Assembly: GCA_037783415.1 (NCBI GenBank)
Contig: JAZGTN010000073.1
Span: forward strand, 3,038,001-3,102,000
DNA length: 64,000 nt
Reading direction: 5' to 3'
DNA from: Leptasterias polaris
Taxonomy: Eukaryota; Echinodermata; Asteroidea; Forcipulatida; Asteriidae
Shown: piece by piece, positions 1-11,800 of the stretch
Position numbering within the stretch: the stretch's first letter is position 1
Layout of the letters: each line of letters opens with the position of its first letter
Program-made: the position numbers and the translations under genes
The notes under the pieces: model-generated
The model's database searches: none
Told to the model about the DNA's origin: nothing
The model's input: only the letters and a program-made list of their open reading frames with translations

Positions 1-132
1 TAATTCCAGGTCTGTACCATGGGCTTCCCCACCCCCCCCCGAACATGACAGTTGGTTTACTGAGAATTTACTGTGATCTTAGTAGGCTCTGGCTCTAGGC
101 TACATGTTGTTGGTTGAAGCACAGTGCAAAGT

Positions 133-456
133 CAGGGATGTGATAGGCTGTTGAAAAAAAACCAACTGAACTCTGAGCGTAAAGCGCGAAAGCTTGCAGC
201 TCGAAAACTTGCGAGCACGAAGCCTACTAATAACATTGATCTCTGGTTTTAAAAGCCTTACTCTGCAATATGGGGCGTTATATATTGTTTTATCTTCATT
301 TTTTTTTATGCATTTGATTTTAACTTGAAAAAAAAAACCCAAAACACAAAAAAGAAGAATACTTGAATACTTTGTTTGTATTTTGGGAGGCCATTTCTTT
401 TTTTTATGAAAAAACCCCCTGGGATTTCCGGTTAAAAACATGAAATCACATCCCTG
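133..456. mobile_element. MITE with CAGGGATGTGAT termini, copy 1
   Basis: The termini CAGGGATGTGAT and ATCACATCCCTG (with an intervening A) are inverted repeats. The inside holds GCTCGAAAACTTGCGAGCAC and a T-rich stretch. The apparent minus-strand frame here is a by-product. Confidence 0.75.
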
Positions 457-798
457 AAAATGGACACTGCCTCAAAACTGACGATTGAGCCCAAACCAGA
501 GCCTGACCCAAGGTTCGGAAAATACGGCCCCATGTTTCCATGGCTGCAAAAATGCTGCATTTGGGAAATGTCTTTCAAGCGGAATAAATAGTTTGCTTTT
601 CCCAGCAATATTTTAATCATTAACAGCCTGTCTGAAGTCTCACGCCTACTCATTCACCCAGTTTTCTAAGTGTGTTTGAACAGTTAGAGATAATAAAAAT
701 TTGACAATTGACATGACGGTTTGATGAGTTGGATGGTGGATGAAGTTTCAGAATTTTGACTTCATCTGGTACCAGTCTCTGCCACACGGATACCTCCA

Positions 799-1343
799 GG
801 GCCCAATTTCATAGAGCTGCTTAAAGGCACTGGACACGTTTGGTAATTGTCAAAGACCAGTTTTCTCACTTGGTGTATCCCAAAATATGCATAAAATAAC
901 AAACCTGTGAAATTTTGGGCTCAATTGGTCATCGAAGTTGCAAGAAAATAATGAAAGAAAAAACACCCTTGTTGCACAAATTTGTGTGCTTTCAGATGCC
1001 TGATAAAGGCTTCAGGCCTGAAGTCTTTTTCAGATTCAAATATTTTAGTGAGAAATTACCTCTTTCTCAAAAACTACGTTACTTCAGAGGGAGTCGTTTC
1101 TCACAAGTTTTATACTGCCAACAACTCTTCGTTGCTCGTTACCAAGTAAGTTTTTATGCTAGTATATATTTTGAGTAATTACCAAACGTCCAGTGCCTTT
1201 AAGCACAAAAAGTAGCTAAGCACAACAAAATTTCACTTACCACAATACATAATGTACAATTTGTGACTGGTATCCTGCTCATTTCTGCTTGGCAGACAAT
1301 CGTTGAGCAATATTTTCTGCTTTTAAGCAATGAAATTGGGTCC
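799..1343. mobile_element. Fold-back MITE family A, copy 1, split by a TTAA element
   Basis: It begins GGGCCCAATTTCATAGAGC at 799, is interrupted at 821-1202, and resumes to end GAAATTGGGTCC at 1343. The two halves are complementary. This and the next two copies lie head to tail. Confidence 0.8.
825..1198. mobile_element. MITE family B, copy 1, with TTAA target duplication
   Basis: Ends AGGCACTGGACACGTTTGGT and its reverse (ACCAAACGTCCAGTGCCT) form inverted repeats; TTAA flanks both sides (821-824 and 1199-1202). TTAA duplications are known for Kolobok and piggyBac transposons; the AGG end suits Kolobok. It is inserted in a family A copy. Confidence 0.85.
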
Positions 1344-1344
1344 A

Positions 1345-1537
1345 GGGCCCAATTTCATAGAGCTGCTTAAGCAGAAAATATTGCTTAACGATTTTCTGCT
1401 AAGCAGAAATGAGCAGGATACCAGTCACAAATGGTACATGTGACATGGTAGTTTGGCCGGTAACCAAGTTCTGGTGAGCAAACTTTTCCTGTGCTAAGCA
1501 TCTTTTGGTGCTTAAGCAGCTCTTTGAAATTGGGTCC
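1345..1537. mobile_element. Fold-back MITE family A, copy 2
   Basis: Starts GGGCCCAATTTCATAGAGCT and ends AGCTCTTTGAAATTGGGTCC; the halves pair over most of the 193 bp. Inner parts carry GCTAAGCA-type inverted motifs. Confidence 0.85.
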
Positions 1538-1555
1538 AGGTTTTGAAAAGGTCCA

Positions 1556-1747
1556 GGGCCCAATTTCATAGAGCTGCTTAGCAGAAAATACTACTTAAGA
1601 ATTTCTGCTGAACAGAAATTGGCAGGATACCAGTCACAAATTGTACACTCAAAATGGTAGTTTGGCTGGTAACCTTATTCTGGTAAGCATAATTTTGTTG
1701 TGCTTAGCTCCTTTTTGTGCTTTAAAGCAGCTCTATGAAATTGGGCC
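1556..1747. mobile_element. Fold-back MITE family A, copy 3
   Basis: Same ends and the same internal CAGGATACCAGTCACAAATT segment as copy 2; 192 bp. Confidence 0.85.
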
Positions 1748-2779
1748 GAGGTCTAGTTGGTTTTTGAAGAGGGTTTTTGAAAATATTTTAGGTAACATAA
1801 TTTGAGGTACATTGTTAAAAGTGTTCATTTACAAGAGCTGTGGTCAAATGGATTTTTATTTTTTTTACTCAAGCCATGACTCTACAAGTAAAGAGCACAT
1901 CATTATTTTGGGAATTTAGTTTTATTCTGATCATCTGATTATCATCTTTCAACAAGTGTTTCAGATTTCCCTTAAAAGTTTTTTGAAAAAAATGCAAGTC
2001 ATAGCATAATGGTGATACTTAGCACATACACAAATGAAGTGTCTGTCCCCTTAGAAATGTCAGAATCAAAGCCAGTTTACAACTTGGGCCTACTTTCTGG
2101 ACTTTATTTTATACTCCTTTGTAATATTCAACAGATTTTGACCAACTGAACAAAATTTTGATCCCGAAAGTGTGTGTTTACCAAGATTTAAGTACTTTAA
2201 ATTGTTATTTATAAACAATAGAAAACATTACTGACGGCATAGTGATAAACTATCACAAATATCAATACATCCATATCAATATATCAATAAAGTCAACTTC
2301 TGCGGACGGAAAAATACCTCAATCTGTGGGCCCATTAAACGCGATGTTTTATTTACATGTCCACCTGTCTACCTTGTGTGATTGCATTCTCATCACACTT
2401 AAGAGTAAATGGCACCACCAAAGTACCTGTACACCAGCCTGATATATGTGGAATCTTCTCAAGTCTCAGACACTAGTTTCCTACTGTACTACTGTACTAG
2501 TACTGTTTATGCTACGTCATCCCATGTGCTCCACAACACACAGAAATGTCTAAGGCCTAGCATTTTATAGAAATCTAGAAACTTCCAATGAAATTATGTC
2601 ATAATAAAAACCCGTCATTAGATCAGTTCATGCTTGCACGTATTACGTCTTCCCACTTGTAATTCGAAGAATGAAATGAATGCCAAAGATTTCCTTCAAC
2701 AAAAAGAACTGAATGAAAAAAATTAGGCACATTTTTCTCTTGAACTACACCCAATTGAACTTTTAAACTCTACCTGCGT

Positions 2780-3130
2780 AGACGTGTGCAATGAGACCAA
2801 CGTGATGGCAAAGCTGGTCCCCACTACTTTGATGGGTTCCCCAACACGCACAGGGTGCTACCCAACTGGGTGACAAGGCTACCAGTTAAGTGTAACACAA
2901 TTGGCTGCAAGCATACCAGGCATTCCGAGGGGGCGTACAGGGCATGGGAACCCCAGACTGGCACAAAGCAGAGTAATGGCAAAGAGCTATGCACGGAATG
3001 CCCTGACGTCATTGGCTGTAACAGGGACTCACAATGCATTTTGTTTGTGATTTGGATCTTGATAAACTGGTATGACGCTCAGTTATTCTTTCCATTTCCA
3101 GTCCCATTCAAGCAGAACTTGTCAAATTAA
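2780..3130 (+). other. Coding-like fragment, unrecognised
   Basis: A plus-strand frame open through GPHYFDGFPNTHRVLPNWVT, CNTIGCKHTRHSEGAYRAWE and KELCTECPDVIGCN has the Cys/His pattern of a zinc-binding end, as in some transposases. There are no splice sites or start that I trust. Possibly a decayed transposase, possibly chance. Confidence 0.25.
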
Positions 3131-3625
3131 TCTTGATGCACTAATCCATTCCCTCACTGAGGGGTTGTTCACAACAGAACAATCAGCTCCCGAAACTTGC
3201 TCCCGAAACTTGCCCCAGTTATTTGCTCAACACCCCCTCAGACACCAAATTGGAAGAGTCCTACCAAGAAGAAGTCATTGCACTGTGCACTGGTGTCTGC
3301 GCTCTGGATTGTTCCATGGCAACAATGGGGTTTTTCAAACAATGTGCATTTTACTTTTTACAGTCCATTGCATACTTTCGTTTTCATTCATAAAAATTAG
3401 CCAGTAACAGGTGGTACCATGCTCTGGCTATCTGGCTCATTCTAAATAGGACAGGAAACTGTTGCGCCAACTTCAAACTCTTTTCATGGTCACTAAATGC
3501 CCTCCAACATTAAGGCCATTATTAAAAAGTGACTAAAGAAAAGAACAACAAATTTGCTGATTGAAACTCTACCAATCCAATCAACTAGCTACCGCAAAAA
3601 GTGGAAATGGGCAATGCCCCCATCA

Positions 3626-4175
3626 TAATAATAATAAATAATAATAATAATTAAAACTTGTAAAGCGCCATCTATCTAAGACTAAACTTATTCCGAGGCG
3701 CATAAAAACCAAACAAAAACAAAAAACAGAGAGAGTAACCAAAAAGATTACAAATTACGTAGCTTAGAAAGAAATAAGAGCACATTGAATAAAACAGATT
3801 TACATAAATGTGTCGGAAAAAACAAGTGGAAAAAATAACAAACAGATAGTCAATCATAAGAAATATTGAACAGGTGAGTTTTTAGCAATGTTTTGAAAAT
3901 GTCCAGAGACTTTGTAGCTCGGATATGTAAAGGAAGAGAGTTCCAGAGAGTGGGTGCAGATACAGAAAATGCGCGAACGCCGTTGGAAGTGGTTGTATTA
4001 GGGACAGTTAAAAGAAGTTGGTTTGTAGAGCGAAGATTGCGAGTTGGCGTATATGGTGAGAGAATTTCTTTGAGATAGGGAGGAGCCCTATCATTCATAG
4101 CTTTCCAGGCAAGCAAAATGATTTTGAATTTAATTCTTTGACAGACTGGGAGCCAGTGAAGCTGTTTCAACACAG
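3626..4175 (-). mobile_element. 3' fragment of a CR1/L2-type LINE
   Basis: A 107-codon frame (4173-3850) reads QLHWLPVCQRIKFKI...APTLWNSLPLHIRATKSLD, the C-terminal end of the reverse-transcriptase ORF seen at 20.5 kb, though clearly divergent from it. A 3' untranslated part with the shared TTGTAAAGCGCC (opposite-strand GGCGCTTTACAA) type sequence and a TTATTA-repeat tail follows at 3626-3670. Strongly 5' truncated. Confidence 0.8.
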
Positions 4176-4646
4176 GTTCATAACACTAATTGAAATTTAT
4201 TATTATTTGTATGAATGAAGAACCATTAAATAATTTAAGTTGTGATTCTCAAGTTGAGCACTGCATTTGGAAAGCACAACAGCGGCTATTTAACCTCCAA
4301 CACCTCAAGAATTTCCACCTAAATATACCGTGCTGCTGGTCAAGTTTTTGAATTCGTTCATGCATAAACTCTGAATTTATACTATACTGTACACATTATG
4401 TATGCATCTATAGACACTGTAATGCATTTTGCTGTTCCAAGAACTGTGTTCTCGAGTATGTAATCATTGTTTGCAGTCATTGTTAAGACATAATGTTAAA
4501 CTAAAGCCAATTATTATTGTACACTGTGTGAACATGAACATTCTGGACCAAACTTAACTTTACTGGTCACAAGAGGGCGATGTTTATCTATAGTGGATTG
4601 TCTCCATGGGGAATTCTTCCTGTGCAACAAACAGGGCTTTTTATAA

Positions 4647-4809
4647 GCCATTATTCCATTAAACACTGCCTAACAATTTTCTGCTAAGCAAAAGAGAACA
4701 AGATACCAGTCACCATGGTCACAAATTGTACACGTTACATGGTAGTTTGACTGGTAAGCTTATTGCTTAGCTACTTTTGTACTTTAATCCGCTATATGAA
4801 ATTGGGCCC
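4647..4809. mobile_element. Fold-back MITE family A, copy 4
   Basis: TTTTCTGCTAAGCA, ATACCAGTCAC and a GAAATTGGGCCC end; the left terminus is eroded. Confidence 0.7.
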
Positions 4810-5037
4810 TGGGTAAAAAGAGAAGGACACAACTATAGCCTGGTGCCTCCCACTTGTAATCATTCAAATTTGTCTGATTTGACAGACAACTGCACAATAA
4901 AACAAGCTTGGCATAGGCCTAAAGCCTAGCAGACTTGTAAGTTGTGGTAACTGTTTTTGGTAGCCGTTCTATGGTAAAATATTTGTGTACTATGTACATA
5001 AACACTGTATAGTTTTTGTACTCTCTGATAATCTTAA

Positions 5038-5112
5038 AGATTTCAACTGGCCTCTCATTACTGTGATCTAGTGGTTAAGACATCTGCACTAGAATTCAGG
5101 AATTGTTGGTTC
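5038..5112 (+). mobile_element. Degenerate tRNA-like SINE head
   Basis: GATCTAGTGGTTAAGACATC resembles an A-box region and GTTGGTTCAAAATG a decayed B box. It matches the head of the element at 27.37 kb. Confidence 0.45.
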
Positions 5113-5374
5113 AAAATGTTATGTCTGATGTTTTCATTTGTTGAAAGGCTCTCAAACACTGTAAAGGAAAATTTAGCTCTTTGATGTTGTCCAGCATAGC
5201 AAATTAATTAGACAGGACATGTTTTGTGCACACTGAATGAAAATGTTTAGTAACAAATTGGGATAGCAACTGCATTTTGTGTAGTATTTTGCTATGCTGT
5301 ACGACAGAAATAATTTACTGCGTATTGTCCCGTATCATCCAAAAAACTAGGTGGATAGAACTCAACGTGTCAGG

Positions 5375-5655
5375 GCCGAGCGTTTTTCATCGGACTCAAG
5401 TTCTGGTGGCTGAGTCATCAGGGTGTGGGTTCAAATCCCGGTCATGACACTTGTGTCCTTGAGCAAGACACCTAAATTTTCTATAATTGCTTCTCTTCAC
5501 CCAGGGGTAAAATGGGTACCTGTGAGGGCAGAGATGGTTCTTGTGATGGATTTAGCTTAGTGCGCTTTGGCAGCACAGGCTGTATACTCCCCAGGGAGCT
5601 GAGATGGTTTCAGGAATGAAATAAATGGCATAGTGACCAGGGATAATAATGTGTG
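5375..5655 (+). mobile_element. tRNA-derived SINE with a different body
   Basis: A head with a GGCTGAGTCAT A-box region and GGGTTCAAATCCC B box is followed by CACTTGTGTCCTTGAGCAAG as in the 11.4 kb copy. The body then differs (CTTCACCCAGGGGTAAAATG, TGGGTACCTGTGAGGGCAG). It ends near GTGTGAAGCGCAATGA. Confidence 0.65.
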
Positions 5656-6758
5656 AAGCGCAATGATCATTCTTTTGAATTGCCCTATAACTTTAAGAAC
5701 CGATATTATTATTATTTACAAAACAAGGAGGCCATGGCCTCTGTTGCCCTGCAGGCCTGGTGCTTTGTTTTTTTGAAACGACAAGAGACACCAAGGCGTT
5801 TTTGTCATCTTGGTAAAGGGGAACCTCCAAGTCCAAGTCTAAGAGGATGTAAATTTATATTTAAACAAATCAAGGGGCACCAAGGCAATGACCAGGGGAG
5901 GCCCTCCATGGTATGGCCCTGGTCTTGGCCTTAAAGTTGTTCCTATTCAAAACTTTCTAATAGACTTCAAGATTTTCCAATGGAACGGAAGTGCCCAAGT
6001 TGCGAAAATAAAAATGGCCTCGCCTTGTTCAGAGTGGTACCAGGCCTACAAAACAGCAGAATTTCAGAACAAAACTTGGGTACTGAATACAAACACGTAC
6101 AAAATAAAATATTATAAATCACGCAATTTTTCAAATGGAAAATGTGACAAATACTAAATATCACAGCCATCAATTTTCCTGTTTTTTGCTGTAAATATTC
6201 AGTTTACCCTTCTTGACAGGGAAGACTAAAATTTAGTGTAATTGGCCAGATATTTAAGGGCGCTATAGTGGTGGCACCCTGCGGAATTTTACCCCAATCT
6301 AATCCCAATGCAGACAGATGAAAGCCATTGCAACTACATTACCTCACAAGTCAAAAATATTCTACAATTATTCAAATTTCACACCGATTTGAATTATTTG
6401 CAGATTCAAAATCCAGCCACCAACTGCTTCGCCTACGCCAACTTAACTATGATCAACAAAATTGTAATTAAATTAAGATAAAGATAGTTTCTTTATTTAC
6501 ATAAAGATAAAGTAGGTCGGGGTGGATACAACATCCTCACAAAAATCTTTTGAATAACCATAGATTCCAAATAATTAACAACACAAAGATAAACAACAGA
6601 TATGTTTTTGAAAGTTTTATTTACAATTTAGGATTTTAGGAAGACAAAAACTGCTAGATGCTGAGTGGTATTGGTACTGAATTTCTAAGAAATTTGACAA
6701 AAAAACAAAATACAATTTTACAAAAGAATGTCAGAATTTCAAGAAACACCACACCTAC

Positions 6759-6947
6759 CTGTCTCTTTCTCTTGAATTTTATGAAGGCATCTTGTAAACT
6801 TCCACGGTGACCCATGTTGCAGCACTGTTCCTCTTGCTCAGATTCTCCACGGGGTTGGACGTCACAATTCCCCGCTAGCCCCAGGTCCTTTTCCTGCTTC
6901 GCTTTCTGGCCCACATTGACGTCAAAAATAAACTGTTCACTCGTCAT
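6759..6947 (-). CDS. Putative first coding exon of an unrecognised gene
   Basis: From ATG at 6947 the frame runs 63 codons to a consensus donor, ACAG then GTAGGTG, after 6759. The peptide is charged and hydrophilic, begins MTSEQFIFDVNVGQK and ends SLQDAFIKFKRKRQ, an amphipathic basic helix typical of nuclear proteins. The DNA between 6840 and 7440 is richer in CpG than its surroundings, as at a promoter. The gene would continue to the left, but I found no convincing following exon between 1 and 6600, so those exons lie outside the window or are too short to see. I do not recognise the family. A chance ORF is possible. Confidence 0.35.
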
Positions 6948-8848
6948 GCTCTACGCAAAACAGGTTTATGACGACGAGATAAATACAGTGGGAAGCACTG
7001 GTCTAAATGCCAAATCAATCACAGAGGACAACTTCCATGTTTTTCGAATCGGTAAGACGATTAATTGAAGACAACAAGGAACAACAAGCAACACGACAAC
7101 CGAATTATTTTAAGAAAACTTGTGACGGGAGTTTTATGTGTGTTTACCGCATATGTCGGGTTCATTTTGTGAACATTCTGAGTACGTAACATTGTTGAAT
7201 TTTCGCGCTTCACATGTTTTCTTGCAGCACGAAGACACACGTGTATGAATCATCGTTTGTGCACGGTTGTCAGGTTAACGTATTTTCGGTAAACATTGAT
7301 CTCGAAATGTTCGTCGTTTTTGTACCGGAACTTGGGTCATTCGAAATTAATCGATTTGATAAGCGATTGCCGTGTGTGACGTACCCCCCTACCGTACGTG
7401 GTGGGCGCGCGGAATTTAACGGTGAACTTAAAGAGCGCCACCAATTGGTAACAAATGGTAATCTTAAGTCAAAAAATATGTTGTGCAATAAAAAAAGAAA
7501 TTTCATTTATTTTGTTTTACCCCAACTAATGATGTCGGAAATAATAACGTCTCCAAAACAAATTTTAAGTGATAAATTCAAGGGGGAAAAAACCTAAAAA
7601 CTTAAGACCCTTTAAAAAAACTCTGATAACAATTGGCGGTGGTTAATAAATCATTCCAATGTTGACAAAAGTAGACACATAACTTTTTGAAATAAAAATC
7701 CATAGTAGTCATCTGATTGTAAGATGAAAATTTAATGCATTCCATTAAAATTTAACAATCGTTGTTAATGATACTCTTGAGCATGCACATGAAAAATTCA
7801 AAATATTTTCAAGATTCAGTAAATATTTTCAAAAAGTATTTGCTATCCCCGACAGTATCAAAGAATACCTTTATCTTAATTAAACCTATTGTCTTACCAG
7901 TCAATGTTCCAATGGGGTTTTAAATTATAGTAAAAAAAAAAAAAATGCCAGCCTATACCCTCCAACTGTATGACCGTTTCAAATTAATCAACTTTTTGGG
8001 TTTGAATGATAAACTATGCAAGTCTACATCTGCAGTATGATATCATGAAATTAATGCAAAACCTCCTACTGGATGAGTCAGAAGCAATCAAGCTGTAACT
8101 GCCTTACAGCCAGGGATCACACCCAAGTTTACAATACAACCTGCTCAGCGGCAGTTGAGGATCACCTTAAGGGGATGTAACTTTTCATTCCAATATCAAG
8201 TGATAAACCACAAGGGTAACTGACTGGAAACAATTTGTAAATAATTTTTGACATTTCCCTTAACTGACATTCCAGCTAATAAAGATTTGTACAAAATTTA
8301 TGACAATTAATTTTTGAAAATAAGATATTTTCAAAAGGGGTTTGAAACACTAGACTTTTCCCCCAGTGTTTGACAACAGACATTAATATTTATAATAGCA
8401 GCAAATTCTCTGCAGGTTCATCCGTGGAACCAGTGTGTATTTGCGCAGCATCATGAGCATGCCTAGGCTTGGTTCCAAGTCTGAGATCATGGTTTATTTT
8501 GTCTGCCTGATAGTGATAGCAGTAAAGCCTGAAATAGTGCCCTCTTGTGGCTTGTGAAATTTCTAATCCTTGAGTTTGGTGTGGTAGCTAGTATAAACAA
8601 ATCGCATGTTAATGTGCAGCTGATGCAGACAAAAAAAACACCATGATCTAAGACTTTAAATCAAGTCTAGAGAATGCCTGGTAGGTTTCCAACCGGTGTC
8701 CTCGCCCAAATAGAGAAAAACACTGCAGATCCTCTGAGACGCTCATAGTTCATAAGTTCAGCGGGGAAAAGTTCCTTTCGTCTTTTAGAAGGAAATCATC
8801 TTTGTTTCCTTGGACTCAAGATCAGAGCTGTTCACCAAGTTGATTAAT

Positions 8849-11800
8849 TCACAAAGTGTCGCTGGATGCTACTCTCCTTTTTTTGTGCCTCTTCTTTTTT
8901 CCATCTAAAATGAGAGGGGAACAACGAGATGTTACTGCATTCATCTAGGTGCTGAACAGGCTCTGGTGAGAAGCGTCATTAATGTAGAAACACTTCAACT
9001 GAAACTTTTTTGTAATAATTTTGGGTTGAATAACGAAAAATGTACTAGAGCAGAAGTTGAACCTGCAATCACCAGATTAACATGCCGGTGCTCTACCAAC
9101 TGAGCTACCTATGTTTGCGATCTCCCTATTTTGTCACTATCTTTGGGGGCTGCCAGTCAGATGCCATTCAACCTGTAACCTCAGTGTTGTGACATCTAAT
9201 ACTGCAAGTTTTATTTACCTTTCGATTGTGTTTTGCAGAACACCATGGCAGGCTTTCCTAATCTCTTCATCTTTCTGGACATGTGTGAAGCCGCTGGAGA
9301 AAGGAAGAAGATGGTAAACATTTTAAACTAAATGATTTACAATCTACGAGTCTTTGCCTGGGATCAGCATTAATTTCTGCTTGAAAATGACCTCTGATTC
9401 ATATCCCAGGCTACTCAGATCCAAGGCCAACTTATATCCAATGCAGACTCAAGGTTGTTTCAGACCCAACTCTGACTCAGATTCAATCCTGACTCACATC
9501 CAAGCCTGACTCAGATCCAAGACTGACTCAGATTCAAGCCTGACTCGCATCCGACTCTGACTCATATCCAAGACTGACTCAGATCAAAGGCTGACTCAGA
9601 TTCAAGCCTGACTCACATCCAAGCCTGACTCAGATCCAAGACTGACTCAGATTCAAGCCTGACTCGCATCCGACTCTGACTCATATCCAAGACTGACTCA
9701 GATCAAAGGCTGACTCAGATTCAAGCCTGACTCAGATTCAAGCCTGACTCACATCCAAGCCTGACTCAGATCCAAGACTGACTCAGATCAAAGGCTGACC
9801 CGAACCCAACTCTGACTCAGATTCAATCCTGACTCACATCCAAGCCTGACTCAGATCCAAGACTGACTCAGATTCAAGCCTGACTCGCATCCGACTCTGA
9901 CTCATATCCAAGACTGACTGAGATCAAAGGCTGACTCAGATTCAAGCCTGACTCACATCCAAGCCTGACTCAGATCCAAGACTGACTCAGATTCAAGCCC
10001 GACTCGCATCCGACTCTGACTCATATCCAAGACTGACTCAGATCAAAGCCTGACTCAGATCCAAGGCTGACTCAGATCCAAGCCAGACTCAGATCCAAGA
10101 CTGATTCAGATCATAGTCTGACTCAGATCCAAGTTTGACTCAGATCCAAGTCTGACTTGAATCACTGTCACCGGGCAAATTAATTTCTACCTTCATAAAA
10201 CATATCAGCTCACTGGGCAAGTTAATTTCTATCTTAATAAAACATCCCAGCTCCCTGGGCAGTATGTAGTCTGTACAACAAGAACCACCATTGCCCTAAT
10301 AGGTACCCATTCACCCCTGCCTGGGTGAAGAGAAACCTTACTTTTTCTCAAGTATAACTTTCCGGATTCGAACCCGCATCCTGATTGCTTGACCAGGACA
10401 TGCTACTTTATCGTTTCAATAAGGCTTTGAAAATGTACAAAAGACAACAACTCAAGTTTTTGGGGCGGTTACCAAAAAGGAGAAGATTTGACGATGTGGA
10501 TCAGTGGAAATACTAGCAAGACTTGTGAGATGATAAAGGAGCTAACTAGTTTCTAATGGCCAGTAGAAGAACAGAGCAAAGAGGTTGGAGAACTCAAGTC
10601 TTAAAGAACACTCACTAGATTCCCGTGGTATTCTTGAGCCATACAGCTGGGTTTGAAGGAACTGAAGGGCTGCTTTATGAGGTTCATGGTGGACTATCTT
10701 AGACCTCTGGATGACCTCTATGGTTGGTTCTTCTTCATCATCTTCTTCTTCCTCGGAATGATCCATGTCTCCATCTTTGTCATCACCGAGGTCCTCTTTG
10801 TCTTCAGGGACAGCTTCTGTGTCCTCCTCTTCCCTGAGAAGAGAATTTGCTTGAACTTTATTCCTGAGCTTTTTAACAACTGCCCACATATAAAATTTAA
10901 CTTATTTGCTACCAGGTTTCGAATCCACACGCTAATGACTTTGCAACCACTGGCACACAGGTGAAACGACACACTATGTGCTATGTAGCGCTGGATCGTC
11001 CTAAAATAAAGTTAAAGGAAACTCTGGTCGTTGAATCAAAAGATAAGTTGATGAAACAGAAACACACTTCTTTAAATTAATTGGAAAGTTGAAATGATTT
11101 TTTGTTTATTCCTTTATATGTCGTTCTTTAAGCTTCAGTTTTGAATCAAACATTTCTCGTATTAAACAAAAACAAGTTTGATGATGATGTACCTTGGCTT
11201 GGATGTTATTTCTTGTTGCTCGGTGAGTTTTGTGAGTAACCCTTCAGGAAGACGAGCATTATTCAAAGAGACTTTCTTCCTCTGCTTCTGCTCTTTCAGA
11301 AGTCGATCCCGCTCACGTCGCTTGTCTTTGGCTTTCAAGTTTGCCCTGAAATAAAAAAAATAAAAAGCACCACGCTGAACAAAACTTCACTTTATAAACA
11401 TACATACAACAAGGTATTTATATACCGCCATTCCATCTAGATCACGGCGGTTGATACTTTCAGAAAGATAGGTTATTGCAGTGATGAATTCTGAGACCCA
11501 ATTATTTAGCACCTTATAAAGGTTTACAAGGTGCTACGGCGCATTAAGCAGCCACAACCAGGAACACCGGGGCGAACCCCTTCTCTTTTCGATAAGTGCA
11601 CTGGGTTCTTTTACGTGCATTCACAACGCACGGGACCAACGGCTTTACGTCCCATCCGAAGGACGAAGCATGTGGTTAAGTGTCTTGCTTAAGGACACAA
11701 GTGTCACGACTGGGATTCGAACCCACACTCTGCTGATCAGAAACACCAGAGCTTGAGTTCGGTGCTCTTAACCACTCGGCCACGACACTCCTATAAACCA

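Larger units (their letters stand above)
1..6600. other. No confirmed gene; repeat-rich
   Basis: Apart from the MITEs, LINE end, SINE pieces and the 2.8 kb fragment listed separately, I see no supported exon. Parts may be introns of the gene whose possible first exon is at 6.76-6.95 kb. Confidence 0.5.

Noticed and set aside
100..441. 113-codon minus-strand frame
   Set aside because: It overlaps the MITE at 133-456, which recurs at 19.45 kb with a different frame.
9049..9113. A functional tRNA-Asn gene
   Set aside because: The A and B boxes are present, but the acceptor stem pairs poorly; more likely a SINE head or pseudogene.
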